Shown here piece by piece: positions 45,291 to 58,952 of a stretch of 64,000 nucleotides of DNA. The stretch spans positions 7,670,055-7,734,054 of the forward strand of contig JAPWDM010000020.1 in NCBI GenBank assembly GCA_035578155.1. The letters run 5' to 3'. Positions within the stretch are counted from its first letter, which is position 1. Each line of letters starts with the position of its first letter. A program made the position numbers and the translations under genes. The notes beneath the pieces were generated by a model that worked only from the letters and a program-made list of their open reading frames with translations, was not told the origin of the DNA and did not search any database. Source of the DNA: Brachynemurus nebulosus. Lineage: Eukaryota > Arthropoda > Insecta > Neuroptera > Myrmeleontidae.

Positions 45291-47592
45291 TAATGGGGGT
45301 TGAACATGGACAAATTGTTTTCTAAAAAAATACTTATTTCTTGTATAGGATTCATCCTGTACGACGGAGTGTGTTTTTGATATTTAAATAAAAATATTTT
45401 TAAAAAATTTAAAAGAATTTAAGTATAAAAATGAAAAAATAATTAAATTAAATTAATAAAAATAAAATACTATTGTAATTCCGACTTACCAATAAAACGA
45501 TAACAATATGAAAAATACAATTTATGTGAATTATAATTAAACAAGTTGTTTTTTCGTTTTAGCTGAACCACTTGCAACAATATACACGTCTATACAAGCT
45601 AACGTACCAGACGTCCTTACGGGGGATTAGTTAAAAAAATGATAGAACTCGATACCAATACTTAAAAGGTTGTACTTATGCAAAAGATAATTTAATAATG
45701 AAATATAATTGATAATTTATTGATGGGATAGTTATCCTTTGCACGAAAATGAGATGTTTCCACCCCAACTTATTTCTATCAGTACATTAATTTTTCAGAT
45801 TTTGGAAACGTTTCTCAGTCTTTTCAATATTGGTATCGAGTTCTGGCGTTTTTGACTAGCCTCCACAATGTTAGACATTAAAAAATTTCAATAAAATCGG
45901 ACCATCAGTTTGGTTTTTACAGCCACAAATAGGCCAATAGTAGCAGTTTTAAATACATATCCAAAAGTTTATCGAAACAGGTAAAGAATCTGTAGGTAAA
46001 AAATAATCCATGGTTTTACGAACACTCTAATATGTATATTTTATTATACTCATAAATCGTAACTGTAGAATCGGTAAATTATTCTTCTGACGAACTGCGC
46101 GGCAGTAAATTTTTTAATCGGTGAATTGTTATCGGATTGAACTGGAATCAACTATTGCAATGATCATTGATGACAAAAAAAATTGTTAGCAAGCATTGTA
46201 TTCAAGGACATTTTTTGCCAAAACAAAATCGCCAATAATTTAAGTAAAATAGTCATATCGAGAGCGGACGAAGTATTACTGTATACATATAAGAGATAAG
46301 ATATTTGCTACGTCAAGATTTAACTTTTCTAGGTAGAAATATTCATCTTACTGAAAGCATTGAGGAATATAAGTTTGTCTTGTTATCCCTCTGAGAAATC
46401 ATTGTAAAAAAATTCTTTATATTATAAGTACTATGAACTGTTCATAACAGTAAGACTAGGGACTACTAGGGAATGGTATTATAAGTTACACCTTAGAAAA
46501 ATAACAGTGTTAGAACATCTTATATGGAATAAGTAAAGTCAGTAAGATGTATTCAAAAATAACTTATTTTTTTCTTACAAAATAGTATATAATATTATCA
46601 TGTCTTTTTATTCCATTTTATTTTTAAATACAACTAGCTTTGGTCCGCAATTTCACCCATGTAAAATTTTCTGAATTGCCCGTCAAATAAGTTTTTAAAC
46701 AGATATTCAGAAATTTTGTACAAAATCAGTCACTTCCATATTTTTAGACTTTTCTGCAGGTAACGATATTGATAGTTTTAAGACTCTTGTTAGTACTGAC
46801 ATATTATATGGACACCGCGTCTCTGGGGATAAATTTTACTTCACCTTCACTTTTTTTCGGGATCTTAATAATTTTTAAGCAAAATTTTGTGTAGGTCCTT
46901 TGGACTCTATCTGATTTAATTTGGACCTTATCTGATGGATACGAGAAACAATTTCGACCTTACGTTACTTTTATATCATGGTACGATTTTCCGCGTTTTG
47001 CGAGAACTTTCCACGTCCAGAAAGCGGAGAATTGTTAAGGATACAGAGAATACAAAATACAGGCACCGAACACACACCGTAATTTTTCTAAAATGTTCTT
47101 TATTTGTACAAAAATTCTTACATTGTGTTCGTAATTTGTATTTATATCAGTTCTAAAAAAATGTAAATGTGTCAATGTCCAAAAATGTTTATTTTGGGTG
47201 CTTTTTGGTAACACTGAGAAATAATCTTAATTTCACGAACACTTTCCACAGATCTCAACAGTATTTGAGAAAAATTGACTCAAGACTCGTTCAACCACTT
47301 ATTTTCGTTCCTGTCCGGAACTCCAGGACTGAAATTTAAAAATATAAAGTTTTGATTTTCTAATGGATTTTATTAATTGCTGTAATTATTTTCTTTACTA
47401 TATACCAAAACATTTGTTCTTTCTCTGAGTTGTTACTTCTTTAATAGAGAATAAAATGGTATATATAGTAATCAAAAATAAAAACCATGTCCTTTTCCCG
47501 AAACTTTCACCTAAATATAAATATTTCATAAAGCAACTTTTATTTTTATTGTTACAAAAAGGTTTGGTTCATGATTTTCAGAAAGCTATATA
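45291..47592. other. No gene seen
   Basis: AT-rich. From about 46850 phrases such as AAGCAAAATTTTGTGTAGGT resemble the decayed minisatellite at 35.1-35.9 kb. No coding evidence. Confidence 0.45.
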
Positions 47593-47594
47593 TA

Positions 47595-48283
47595 CAGGGT
47601 GGTCCAGAATTATGTACCGTAATTGCTAGAGCTGATAGTATGTTCAAAAATAATGGTACCTTTTCATTTACCCTTTTTTCCAAAACTCAATAAGGGTGAT
47701 AAAGCAGAGGGGTAAAATGTAGAGGGGTGGAACGAAACTGCTTCTTTTTTTTAAATTTTTTAGGCACGCTTTTGATTACTGGATTTATATTTTAGGCGCG
47801 CGGGTGAACATTAGGATAATTAAATTTATAGTATCAATTATTCCATTACTTATGATTAGGGGATAATTTGGAAATAGATATTTCTACTTTAAATTACTCG
47901 AAAACGGTATTATTTAACGAAATGTAACAAGTATGCCTTTTTTGCGTAAAATTTTCTGAGGAATCATATTGTCAAGGATTTTGTTTAAATAATTACAAAT
48001 TAAAAAAGAAAAGACGTAATAACGCACACCTACCACCCAAATGAGTGTTGACATAAATTTAACCTTTCTAACGCCAAATAATTTCCCTTAAAATATCAGT
48101 CCGTTATTCAAAAGCGTTTGGGAAATATTTAAGAAAAAATGGTTTCCGTTTCACCCCTTTACAGAGTTGTATCTTCCTTATTATTGAGTTTTCAAAAAAA
48201 GTGTACATGAAAAGATACTATTATTCTTGAGCGTACTATATATTAGCTCTAGCAATTACGGTACATAATTCTGGACCAGCTTG
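47595..48283. mobile_element. Mariner-like long-TIR MITE
   Basis: 689 bp flanked by TA (47593-47594, 48284-48285). The inverted ends share GGTCCAGAATTATGTACCGT and AATTGCTAGAGCT, and weaker pairing continues far inward. The CAGGGTGGTCC end and TA target fit Tc1/mariner. No transposase frame. Confidence 0.87.
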
Positions 48284-48285
48284 TA

Positions 48286-49372
48286 TGTAAGCTTTCACTC
48301 AAATTTTTATCAGTTGTTACTTGTTTAATAGACAATCTAATTTTCAAAAAATTCTATCAGGATCCGTTCAGCTGTTTAGACTTTTCAGATTTTAGCAATT
48401 TATGTCGTAAAAATCCATCGAATCGATTATTTTGGACGCTTTTTGGATTCTCCTAATCCTAGGGGTCAATCTGAACATCACGTTAATGTTTTCGGGCATT
48501 TCGACAGTATTCAAGCAAAATTTGGTGGAGATAAGCTAAGCTGCTTATTTTAGGTCCCCTATGGGACATTAGGATTCTAGGGATTAATTTTAACCTAACG
48601 TCCATTCTTTTTTAGGATCTGGAGAGTATTTAACATGTGTCATTTATAACTGAACTAACTAAAAAATTCCGTTATACATTGCCACTGCCGTTCTCCCTCC
48701 CAAGTTTTACGACCGCATTATGCCACGTGCCATTTTGCGGGCAAATTGCGGGCGTGTTGCGATCGCCCGGTCCGGTCCGACCGATCCTTTACAGTATAAA
48801 AAACAAAACTCCATGCGTTCATATATATTCAATGTAACTGTATTCTGAAGTCAAAACCCCCAGGCGCTCTACTATAATGGAAATAATGCTTAGGTTGTGA
48901 CTACTTGTCTGTTTATACGTTTTTATCTTTCCAAAAAATATATAAAATCTAATAGCCGACAGGGAGTATCAACTAATGGAGATTTCCAAAAATTTTATAT
49001 TATGACTCGTTTTAAATAGTTTTGGCATGTAAATTCCAATTGTAAATTTAAAATTTTAAAGTTTTTGCAAATTGATTTCGGATCGAATATTATTATTCAA
49101 TTTGAATTTCGAATTTTTAAAACAATCCAAACAAAATTTGAAATCATTCGTTAAAATTCGTTAGAATTTGCCTATAGGTTTCAAATAAAAAGAATTTCAT
49201 GCAGATTTGGACACTCTTTGTTAAATTTGCAGTAACGGCTAATGTGTTAAAAGTCCTAGAAATCTGACCCCCCTGAGTTGAAGGCTGGATCCGCCCATGA
49301 TTGCCAAATTTATTTCGTACCTATTATATTGACAGTTATTTAATTAGCTAGCTGGTAGAAGTTATTTATCGT
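48286..49372. other. No gene seen
   Basis: 48350-48620 again carries GGTCC/GATCT-type decayed minisatellite phrases. A GC-rich patch lies at 48720-48790. No coding evidence. Confidence 0.45.
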
Positions 49373-49548
49373 CAGGGCCGGCGAAAGGGGGATCAGGTAT
49401 GATAATTTTCCGAGGGCACGAAGCTTTTGTTAGACGCCTGAATTAAGTGAGTGAGTATTTTTTTAAACGCCAACTGTATTTTTGGAGAAAATTCTCTGGA
49501 AATTTTTTTGCTGTGCTCGGAAGCCCGTCATTTCTGTCGCCGGCCCTG
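49373..49548. mobile_element. Short hAT-like MITE
   Basis: 176 bp with inverted ends CAGGGCCGGCGA and its inverse; CAGGG starts are common in hAT elements. Flanking 8-mers (TTTATCGT and CAATACGT) match poorly, so the duplication is not confirmed. Confidence 0.6.
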
Positions 49549-50340
49549 CAATACGTAAAAAATTCGCTTTCTAGTTTCAGGAAGAGTTTTGAAGTTGACG
49601 CTACAGAAAGAATTGCTGAATTTATAGGTTTAGAAAGGGGCTATTCTGACCTCATTTAAGATCCACTAACCAAATTAATCAAATAATAAGAATAATAATA
49701 ATTGACTTGATAATTTTTTCAGGCTAAATGTTAATCTGCATCTTCATTATAATATTTGAGCTTCATTCTATTGTGATCAAAAGCAATAAAATTGACATTC
49801 AAATTTTTTGTTTTGATGTTTTCATTAAAAATCTGGGCGACATAAAATATGCAATCATCTGCAATATCACGACGTTGAAATTCATTTTTATTTAAAACAT
49901 CTGCTCTAAACTCATTGTGAGAACATATAAAATGAAATGAACAAAAATATTTTATTAAAAAGAACGTAATTTAAAATGAAATGAAAACAATTTTCTTCTT
50001 CTTTCTTTCTTTAAACAGAATTATAATTTGCCATAAAATGAGTTATTTTCTGTATTTTTATTAAAAATGTAAGTTTTTCCGGTCTTTTAAAATACAACTG
50101 AGATTTTCCTAAGTTAGTTAAATAGGTCGAAGTTTTTGGATCATTGTAATGAAGACAAAAAATCTATAACTAGGCGCAAGAATGAATTTTAGAGTGATTT
50201 ATTTTTGTGAAAAGGGAAAGTTTGCGGATTCGCTGAAGGTATTGGAAATCACTTCTGAAGTATACTATGCTCAAAGAATAACTGTAATGATACATCTTTG
50301 ATACATTATTTCACCATGTTATTTTTGATTGGTCACGTAT
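49549..50340. other. No gene seen
   Basis: AT-rich; nothing recognised. Confidence 0.5.
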
Positions 50341-50399
50341 TATTATACCCAAGTAGTTTCTTTGTTTTTCCTCGGTTATTAATACAGTTACCTAATTTG

Positions 50400-50568
50400 T
50401 GTTCAAAATGCCTCCTATCGGGAAAGTTTTGGGGTAGTTTAGATTTCTTCCATTTTATATGTTTTTTTGGATGCTGAATCTGAATCTGAGGTTTGCTAAC
50501 AAGATTTCGTGATGCAACATTGCAAAAAATGGAAAAAAAATGGTAAAAAATCTCATTTTTTGCCTTTT
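50400..50568 (+). repeat. Family D repeat, copy 1
   Basis: Contains AAAGTTTTGGGGTAGTTTAG, TGAATCTGAATCTGAGG and AAAAATCTCATTTTTTGCC, shared with 53905-54050 and (inverted) 55640-55800. Confidence 0.75.
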
Positions 50569-50569
50569 T

Positions 50570-50691
50570 TAGCGAATTTCGAAAACTCGAAATTCAGCTA
50601 TTACAATAGGTGTCATGACGCAATCTGAGTCCGGGGCTATGGCAGAAATCTGTTTTGAGGTCCCTAGAATACGAAAATGATATTCACTAAA

Positions 50692-50753
<62 letters not shown>

Positions 50754-51720
50754 GTGTTCCCACGATAACTCTCGAACGAAACGTCTAACGCTTATGAAAT
50801 TTTGTGTGCGGACTGGATTCTGAATTGGCTTGGCTAAGTTCGTTAGCCAGACACGTCGGATGCCCAGAAGTAGGTTTTCTGGCCATTTTTTATCATTCGA
50901 TCCTATCATAAGGCAGTTCAATTTTTACATCGTTGAAAAGGAAAAAAAAAATTATGCAGAAAATATTCTTATAATTTTCTTTCTATTTTAAGTATTTTTC
51001 GAGAAAATGTAAATTTTCACTTTTATTCTTTCTTTGTTAGTCTAATAAGTAATTTATATTTATATCTCAGTTCTTTATTAAGTATAAAAATATTTCACTT
51101 TTTTATTAAAGAATTTTGTGAGAACAAGTGAAAACTATTCACATATATGTGATATAACACACATACATGTATAGAGTTTTGTTTCTCATTTATTGCATTA
51201 TAATTAGCATGGTTCTATCCCATGTTAAAAAATGTAAATTAAACAGATTTTCTAAGCTAATGTAATGAAGAATTTTTTTTTTTTTTTTTATTGAATTTTT
51301 AAGTAAACAAGAAATTGAAGATTATGTTATGATATATTATTATTATATATGAAACAAAACAAAATGTGTACAATGTACATATGTATGTACGGAAAAATAT
51401 TTTGAATCGATTTTGAAAATTTTTCCACTAATAATTAATAATGTTAAAAAATTAAACCATTTCAAATGGATTTAAGGTATTTTATGTGAGGTCAAGGTTT
51501 TCGGGACCTAAAAAGGCCAGAAATTAATTAACCAATCGATTTTAAAAATTTTTTCACAGTTAATAAGTTAAAGTATTTGAATTAATTAATTAAATGATGT
51601 CCGCAAGAAGCTTACGGACTGCCATAAGTTATATGAGATCCTTAGAACCCTTTTCTTACTGTTAGAGTACTAGACTTGTATGAGTTTCGCCAGGATTTAC
51701 TGATCCCATAATTGTAAAAA
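50570..51720 (-). repeat. Family A repeat, copy 2 (unique part and distal block)
   Basis: Inverse of 250-1440. The distal block is at 50570-50694, a TA tract at 50695-50749 and the kilobase unique part from 50750. Identity with copy 1 is high by eye (only a few changes in 130 bases at 50760-50890). Confidence 0.88.
50695..50749. repeat. (TA)n inside family A copy 2
   Basis: About 55 bp; shorter than the 83-bp tract at the same place in copy 1. Confidence 0.97.
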
Positions 51721-52920
51721 ATAAACTAAACGACCAATTTTAAAAATTTCTTCACTGTTACAGAGCTAAACTATTTTAGATAGATTTAGAATACATTATG
51801 TAAGGTCCGCCAGGGTCCACAGGACCCAAAAGTGTCAAAAATAAACTAACTGACCGATTTTGAAAATTTTTTCACTGTTACAGAGCTAAACTATTTTAGA
51901 TAAATATCGATTACGTTATGTAAGTTCCGCCTCGGTCCATAGGACCCAAAAGTGTCAAAAATAAACTGCCTGATCGATTTTGAAAATTTTTTCACTGTTA
52001 CAGAGCTAAACTGTTTTAGATAAATATAGATTCCGTTATGTAAGGTCTGCCAGAGTCCATAGGATCCAGAAGTGTCAAAAATAAACTAACTGACCGATTT
52101 TGAAAATTTTTTCACTGTTACAGAGCTAAACTATTTTAGATAAATATAAATTACGTTATGTAAGGTCCACCAAGGTCCATAGAACCCAAAAGTGTCAAAA
52201 ATAAACTAACTGACCGATTTTGAAAATTTTTTCACTGTTACAGAGCTAAATTATTTTAGATAAATATAGATTACGTTATGTAAGGTCTGCCAGGGTCCAT
52301 GGGATCCAAAAGTGTCAAAAATAAACTAACCGACCGATTTTGAAAATTTTTTCACTGTTACAGAGCTAAACTATTTTAGATAAATATAGATTACGTTATG
52401 TAAGGTCTGCCAGGGTCCATGGGTCCAAAAGTGTCAAAAATAAACTAACCGACCGATTTTGAAAATTTTTTCACTGTTGGGGAACTAACTATTTTAGATA
52501 GACATACATTACGTTATTTAGGGTCCGCCAGGGTCCATGGGACCCAAAAGTGGTAAAAATAAACTAACCGACCGATTTTGAAAATTTTTTCACTGTTACA
52601 GAGCTAAACTATTTTAGATAAATATAGATTACGTTATGTAAAGTCTGCCAGGGTCCATCGGATCCAAAAGCGTCAAAAATAAACTAGCCGACCGATTTTG
52701 AAAATTTTTTCACTGTTGGGGAGCTAAGCTATTTTAGATACATATAGATTACGTTATGTAAGGTCTGAAGTGTCAGTAGGACCTAAAAGTGTCAAAAATA
52801 AAATAACTGACCGATTTTGAAACCTTTTTACTATTATCAAGGTAAAATATTTTAGATAGGTACAGGTTGTGTTATCTGAGATCCACAACTGTCCTGCGGA
52901 TGCAAATGCGGCGTAGAATG
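51721..52920 (-). repeat. 120-bp satellite array, about 10 units
   Basis: Head-to-tail units of 119-120 bp with the landmarks GACCGATTTTGAAAATTTTT, TCACTGTTACAGAGCTAAA, ATTACGTTATGTAAGGTC and AGGGTCCA..GGACCCAAAAGTG. Units from 51841 to about 52560 are very similar; the outer ones are more diverged. Two more units open the window at 1-250, in the opposite orientation. Confidence 0.95.
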
Positions 52921-52934
52921 CTACACAACGGGTT

Positions 52935-53370
<436 letters not shown>

Positions 53371-56130
53371 GAAATTCGCTATGTTATGCAGATGCTGCGA
53401 CAGGGGTATTTTATTTATAAATTGAAAACTATCAACTTTTCATAAATAATTTTTCTATGCAAAATGAAAGCACATAAAATTTTCTACAAATCTTGTTATT
53501 TTGTTTCTCCGACGAAGCGTTCGGGTTCCAGCGCTGATTGAAAATTGGCATATTTCGGTTGTCATTACAAAAACCGACTAAAACGCAAATTTTATTTATT
53601 ATTAGATATTAAAGGCTATCATTTAGTGAATTCCTCCTAGTTTTAAGTTAAATACTGTGTAGACACTTTCAACTGTTATGCCATCTGCAGTACAAAAAAA
53701 AGCATTTTCATATTCAGTCACACTATATTTAAAATCTGTGCACATTTAATTGCGTTTTGTACATCTTTTCATTTTACAGACAATTTCACAGACGAGTCAA
53801 GAGTGCCTACGATATCGTACCCCTACGTTTCAGACTTTCAGGCATCGAAGCCCTTTGTATTGTTCACGAGGTTTTCTCCCCCTCCACCCACTTTCGTTTT
53901 GTATATTTTTGAAGTTCTCAATCTGAATCTGATTCTTTATAACAAAATTTCACGACGCAACATAAAAAGAAATTCAAAAAGGTAAAAATCTCATTTTTTG
54001 GTGGTTTTTTGCTTGCAACTCGAAAACTGTGAACTTTTCGGAAATAATGTCCTTATACAAAATGAAAGTGCGTGAAATTTGTAGAAAATTTTGGCTGTAA
54101 GACAGTAAATTCCTCCTAGTTCTCTGCTGATACCTTATTTAGATGGTATATGCAAAGTTTAGTTCATTTTTTCAAAAATTGCACAATGTTCAAGTTATTT
54201 AATGCAGTTCGAAATTGTATAAATTCTGTTTAAACCAGGTATTAAATCTGAGCCATATTTTAATTGATTGATTAATTATTTAAAAGATGGCAGCTCAAGT
54301 ATTAAAAATTGAATACCAATTTTAAATGACAAATAGTTATTTAAGATTTGTTTATTTCTGTTTAAAAAAATTAATTCTAATATATTGAAAAATAGAGTAT
54401 GGTCGACATGAGATCGCTGGTTAAAAGTTACACAAACGGGTTGTGTATTTGTGCGATTGTTATTCATATTTAAAAGGCAGTCTGCAATTATTGTTATAAG
54501 CTTTTTTGTGTTTAAAGTTAAACAAAGGATAGTGTGCCACTAATATTTTTTTTACAATTATAATTCGTTCGGTTTTTACCGTTCTGAATTATATTTATAT
54601 TTTACTTTATCTACATATATTCATCCAACCCTTGAATCCTTCCTTATTGGACAAAATTTCTGAAAGTGGAATCTAAACGTAAAACTATCAGGTTAATGTT
54701 ATTTTTTATTTTATATTTTGTATAATTTATTTGCTATACTATTTGGAAAAATAATATTTCGCCTAAGATTGCATCCATTAGCCAATTCCTATACAAATTT
54801 AGTTACAAAAAGGTTGAAATTATAATGCAAAATTTTGGAAAATTATTACGTATTATATTACATATGATTATATATTACATTACATAATTACACTACATTA
54901 CATTACATATGGGCAAAGATTGCAGGAGCTGTTGTCGTTTAAAGGGTCTTGGCTGAGGCTCTTTAAAGGTGGCGAGTCTTAGAGCAAATTCGGCTTGTTC
55001 TATCAACAGCGTCGGAGCTTGTTTATCTGGAAAATGAAAGAGGTGGCTGGCGAGAAAAGAACAACTTGTAATCATATCTCAAGGAGAGATTAATAATTAC
55101 GAAATAGATTGTGAGATTAGACATACTAATCTATTTCTTTCTTCAGTCTACACTCGGTCTCTTTCTTAAATTTCTTTCTCGTCTATATCAGTGCTGTCTT
55201 TCGGGGACTTGACGTTTTCACACAGCTCATCGCACGATGTGCAGATTGCAGAGCAATGGAGGCCTGTTTTCCTACAACCGAAATTAGGTTGGCAGCCTTT
55301 TTTATTTACATTTACAAGAAATATGCTGAAATATCGAGTACGGTGCAGGGTTCAAAGTGGTTAGTACTGGTACGAGACTATTACTTGTTTTTTCGGCGAT
55401 AACATACGTGTAGTAACATCAAATAACATCGCTTTATTCAGAATAAATCGCATAAATTAGAGTTTTAGTCAGTTTTTACAGAGACAGCCGAAATACGCCA
55501 TTTTTAAATCAGCGCTTGAGCCCGAACGCTTTTCCGAAGAAAAAAACTTAAACAACAAGATTTGTAGAAAACTTTATGTACTTTCATTTTGTATATAACG
55601 GTTATTTACGAAAAGTTGATTGTTTTCGAGTTACAAGCAATAAATCGCCAAAAAATGAAATTTTTTATTTTTATTGCATTTTTTACAATGTTACGTCACG
55701 AAATTTTGTTAGCAAACCTCAGATTCGGATTCAGCACCCCATAAAACATACAGAATGGAAGAAATCAAAACTACTCCAAAACTTTCTCCGCAAAAACAAA
55801 ATTTGACTGGATTATATGTGCAGTTTTACATATTTTAGCATTGTAAGCACATTGCGTATGGCTTTATCACATCTCTTCTTACTATTTCTAGAGATGATAC
55901 AATGACCATATTTTTGAAGTTTTTATCCTTTTATTGTTAACTTGACACTGAAGGTCATTATTAACCATTAATAATGACATTCAAATATACAAAATTTTTC
56001 TAGAATATTGTTCTGAAATTGCAATTGTTTTATATCTTTTAATTAAAAATGGCCTATTAGACAAAATAATTTTTTTTTCTTAATTCTAAATACCCCTGTC
56101 GCAGCAGCCTGCGTAACATAGCGAATTTCC
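53371..56130. repeat. Family D inverted-repeat region
   Basis: GAAATTCGCTATGTTATGCA followed by GCTGCGACAGGGGTATTT at 53376-53419 recurs inverted at about 56090-56135. 53430-53562 recurs inverted at 55486-55620 (shared AAAATGAAAG, TTTTCTACAAATCTTGTT, GCGTTCGGG and CAGCGCTGAT). A further direct copy of part of this lies at 53905-54110. The interior (54110-55485) is AT-rich without a gene. The layout suggests an element about 2.75 kb long with inverted ends, or serial insertion of one family; no transposase was seen. Confidence 0.65.
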
Positions 56131-56292
56131 GTTTATAAAAGTTAGTTTTTCTCGGAAACTAGTTGACATAGAACAATAGTTTAAAGACCTTTTTTATAAA
56201 ATTTTTTCTCCTCTTTTAAATGGTATAAAAAAATTTCGCAAAAATTGTTGATTAAATGGAAATTTTGACAAAAAACTAATTTTTGGCAAGAA

Positions 56293-56415
56293 CAAAAACC
56301 ATGTTCCTGGCATCCGACGTGTCTGTTTAACGAACTCGTCCAACGGTTTGGGACTTCCAATATTTTCACCAAATTTCGTAAACCTAGGACATTCCGTTCG
56401 AGATTTATCGTGCGG

Positions 56416-56498
<83 letters not shown>

Positions 56499-56718
56499 TA
56501 TATATATATATATATATACAGATATATATAATATATATATATATCTATATATATATATATATATATATATATAATGTGTGTGTGTGTGTGTGTGTCCGCC
56601 CGATAACTCTCGAACGGAATGTCCTAGGTTTACGAAATTTGGTGAAAATATTGGAAGTCCCAAACCGTTGGACGAGTTCGTTAAACAGACACGTCGAATA
56701 CCAGGAACATGGTTTTTG

Positions 56719-56719
<1 letters not shown>
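56293..56719. repeat. Near-perfect hairpin around a CA/TA/GT tract
   Basis: The left arm (56293-56430) and right arm (about 56585-56719) are reverse complements with about four mismatches in 135 bases. The loop is entirely microsatellite: CA, then TA with GATA breaks, then TG (56415-56596). The arm sequence is a diverged relative of the family A segment at 1097-1215 (shared ATCCGACGTGTCTG, TAACGAACT and CGTTCGAGA). Confidence 0.95.
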
Positions 56720-56762
<43 letters not shown>

Positions 56763-56885
56763 TTTAGCCAATATTATTTTCGGTTTCTAGGGACCCAAAA
56801 TAAATTTCTGCCATGGTCCCGGGCTCAGGTCGCGTTATGACAGTGGCTGTAATAGCTGAATTCCATTCTGGAAATTCGCTAAAAT
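56720..56885 (+). repeat. (TA)n and family A distal block, copy 3
   Basis: A 39-bp TA tract then AAATTTTAGCCAATATTATT through GGAAATTCGCTAA, homologous to 1306-1440. Confidence 0.85.
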
Positions 56886-57015
56886 TTTTAATATGAAAAT
56901 TCTTAAAATTAAAAAAAATATATATAAATAAATAAATAAACTGAAGAAACTATGGCATTAACAAAATAGGAGATTGCTGCGGTGAATTCTTTAATATAAT
57001 TAATATAAATAATAT

Positions 57016-57838
57016 AAAATTTTGTTTACAGATTTGAAATCTACGTCAAAAAATCTAATTGACCTGTTTTTGCTCAATGTCCTAATATTAAGTCTAGGGG
57101 TAGTTAACTAGGGGGTGACTGTGTCGAATAGTCGTACTACTTGGGTAGTTTAAGAAGTTTTTCTTCATGGAAAATAGTTTAAGACATTTAGAATAACGTA
57201 GAAATAAAATTTTCGATTTCAAAATTCAGTTTCAGCAATATTGGAGAGGGGGTGACTCACCCTCTTAAATTACATATTAGTTAACATACACTCATTTTTA
57301 ATATTAACACACTGACAGTGGGTAATAATGTCACAATAAGTAGTTCTGAAGTTGGACTGTCGTATGTAAGGTTTTCATGTCGTATGTAAGGTATTATATG
57401 TTGATGTTATAGTTTTCGTTATCGAAAGTTATCGATACCGAAAATAACGATATTTTGAAAATGAATGGAAACCTTATAAAAACCTTACATACGATAGTCC
57501 AACTTCAGAACCACTTATTGTGACATTATTACCCACTGTCAGTGTGTTAATATTAAAAATGAGTGTATGTTAACTAATATATAATTTAAGAGGGTGACTC
57601 ACTACCTCTCCAATGTTGCTCAAACTGAATTTTGAAATCGAAAATTTCATTTCTACGCTATTCTAAATGTCTTAAACTATTTTCCATGAAGAAAAACTTC
57701 TTAAACTACCCAAGTAGTACGACTATTCGACACAGTCACCCCCTAGTTAACTACCCCTAGACTTAATATTAGGACATTGAGCAAAAACAGGTCAATTAGA
57801 TTTTTTGACGTAGATTTCAAATCTGTAAACAAAATTTT
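57016..57838. mobile_element. Palindromic fold-back element
   Basis: Arms of about 360 bp (57016-57380 and 57478-57838) are almost perfect reverse complements, starting AAAATTTTGTTTACAGATTT. Shared landmarks include CTAGGGGTAGTTAACTAGGG, CCAACTTCAGAAC and ACAGTGGGTAATAATG. The centre (57381-57477) has short ATCGATA-type self-complementary sequence. No gene and no clear target duplication. Confidence 0.92.
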
Positions 57839-58780
57839 TAGATTGTTTAATTTTCACCCCGTTTTTGCAAAATTAACCCCTAAATTTTAACCCCCAGCCA
57901 CCCCTGTTGACACAATTTGAACAAATTGCATACAAATAGATAGCTCTTTAAAAAAGAGCAATATCGCCAATTTAAACTTTTACTCTATCTCTTACCGTTT
58001 TCGAGATATTTAAAAAAAAAATTTTACCCCAATTTTTGGAGGGCGATTTCACCCCTTCAAACCGTTTTTCCGCTGATAAAGAAAAATACGTGTCGCTTAT
58101 TTTTTAGTGTTCTACAACATGTCTAAGTTTCATCAAAATCGATAGGTCCGGCCTCGGGACGTTTACTTGTAAGAAAAAAAACTGTTTATTTTTCTTATAC
58201 ATAGGGAAAAAATTGTTGATTTTAAAAATAATTAAATTAATTAAAATTAATTTCCACGGTTATGTTTGCTAACCGGAATTTACGTAGCGACCCTAGTGGC
58301 GACAGTGTTGAAATATAAGAGAAAGCAACGTCACAGCCCATTTCTGCTGACGTAATTTATAGCTGAAAAATATTAATTTTTTTTTTTTAAATTAAATAAT
58401 GATAGGATGAATTAACATAATAAATTGCTGTCTTTTATTATCAGTTTTCATTAAAACTTGTTTTTATTGTTTTTCTTTGGTACTGTCAAATACCCCATTA
58501 ACATAGTTTTAGAAAAAATTTTTTTGGTAAAATTTTTTAGATATATGGTTTAATTTAAGTTAAACTGGTGTTTTGTTTGGTATTTTTGTACAATATTAGT
58601 CTCACATTTTTTCCGTTATTTTATAATCTACTACTTTTCATCTTTTTATTCAATTTATTTTCAAAATTCTTTGTTATTAATTTTATAATTTTTTTTTTAA
58701 ACCTGAAGTTTTTTTATATTTGAAAATGATGTTATACATTGAAACTGATTGATAAATATCGTAACGTATGTATAAGTAAA
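57839..58780. other. No gene seen; relative of the 3.7-kb fold-back family
   Basis: 57960-58080 carries, inverted, the GGTAAGAG / GGGTGAAAT / GGTTTAAGAGG-like blocks of the element at 3728-5400. The remainder is AT-rich. Confidence 0.5.
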
Positions 58781-58952
58781 AATTAACTAAACTTGGTCTC
58801 ACGTCATTAACAAATGAAACAAAATTAGACGTAAATTTTTAAGTTACGATAGTTATTTTTAATATGAAGATAGCAAAAAGGAAAAGAGACCGACAATTTG
58901 GTACGTCTTCCTTGCTTTTGTTTAATGATGTTAGACCAAGTTTAGTTAATTT
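58781..58952. mobile_element. Short MITE-like inverted repeat
   Basis: ATTAACTAAACTTGGTCT at the left end and its inverse at the right, continuing into CATCATTAA-like pairing. About 170 bp; no target duplication resolved. Confidence 0.7.

Noticed and set aside
56293..56719. Possible precursor RNA hairpin gene
   Set aside because: The loop is a compound microsatellite and the arms belong to a dispersed repeat; nothing indicates a processed RNA.
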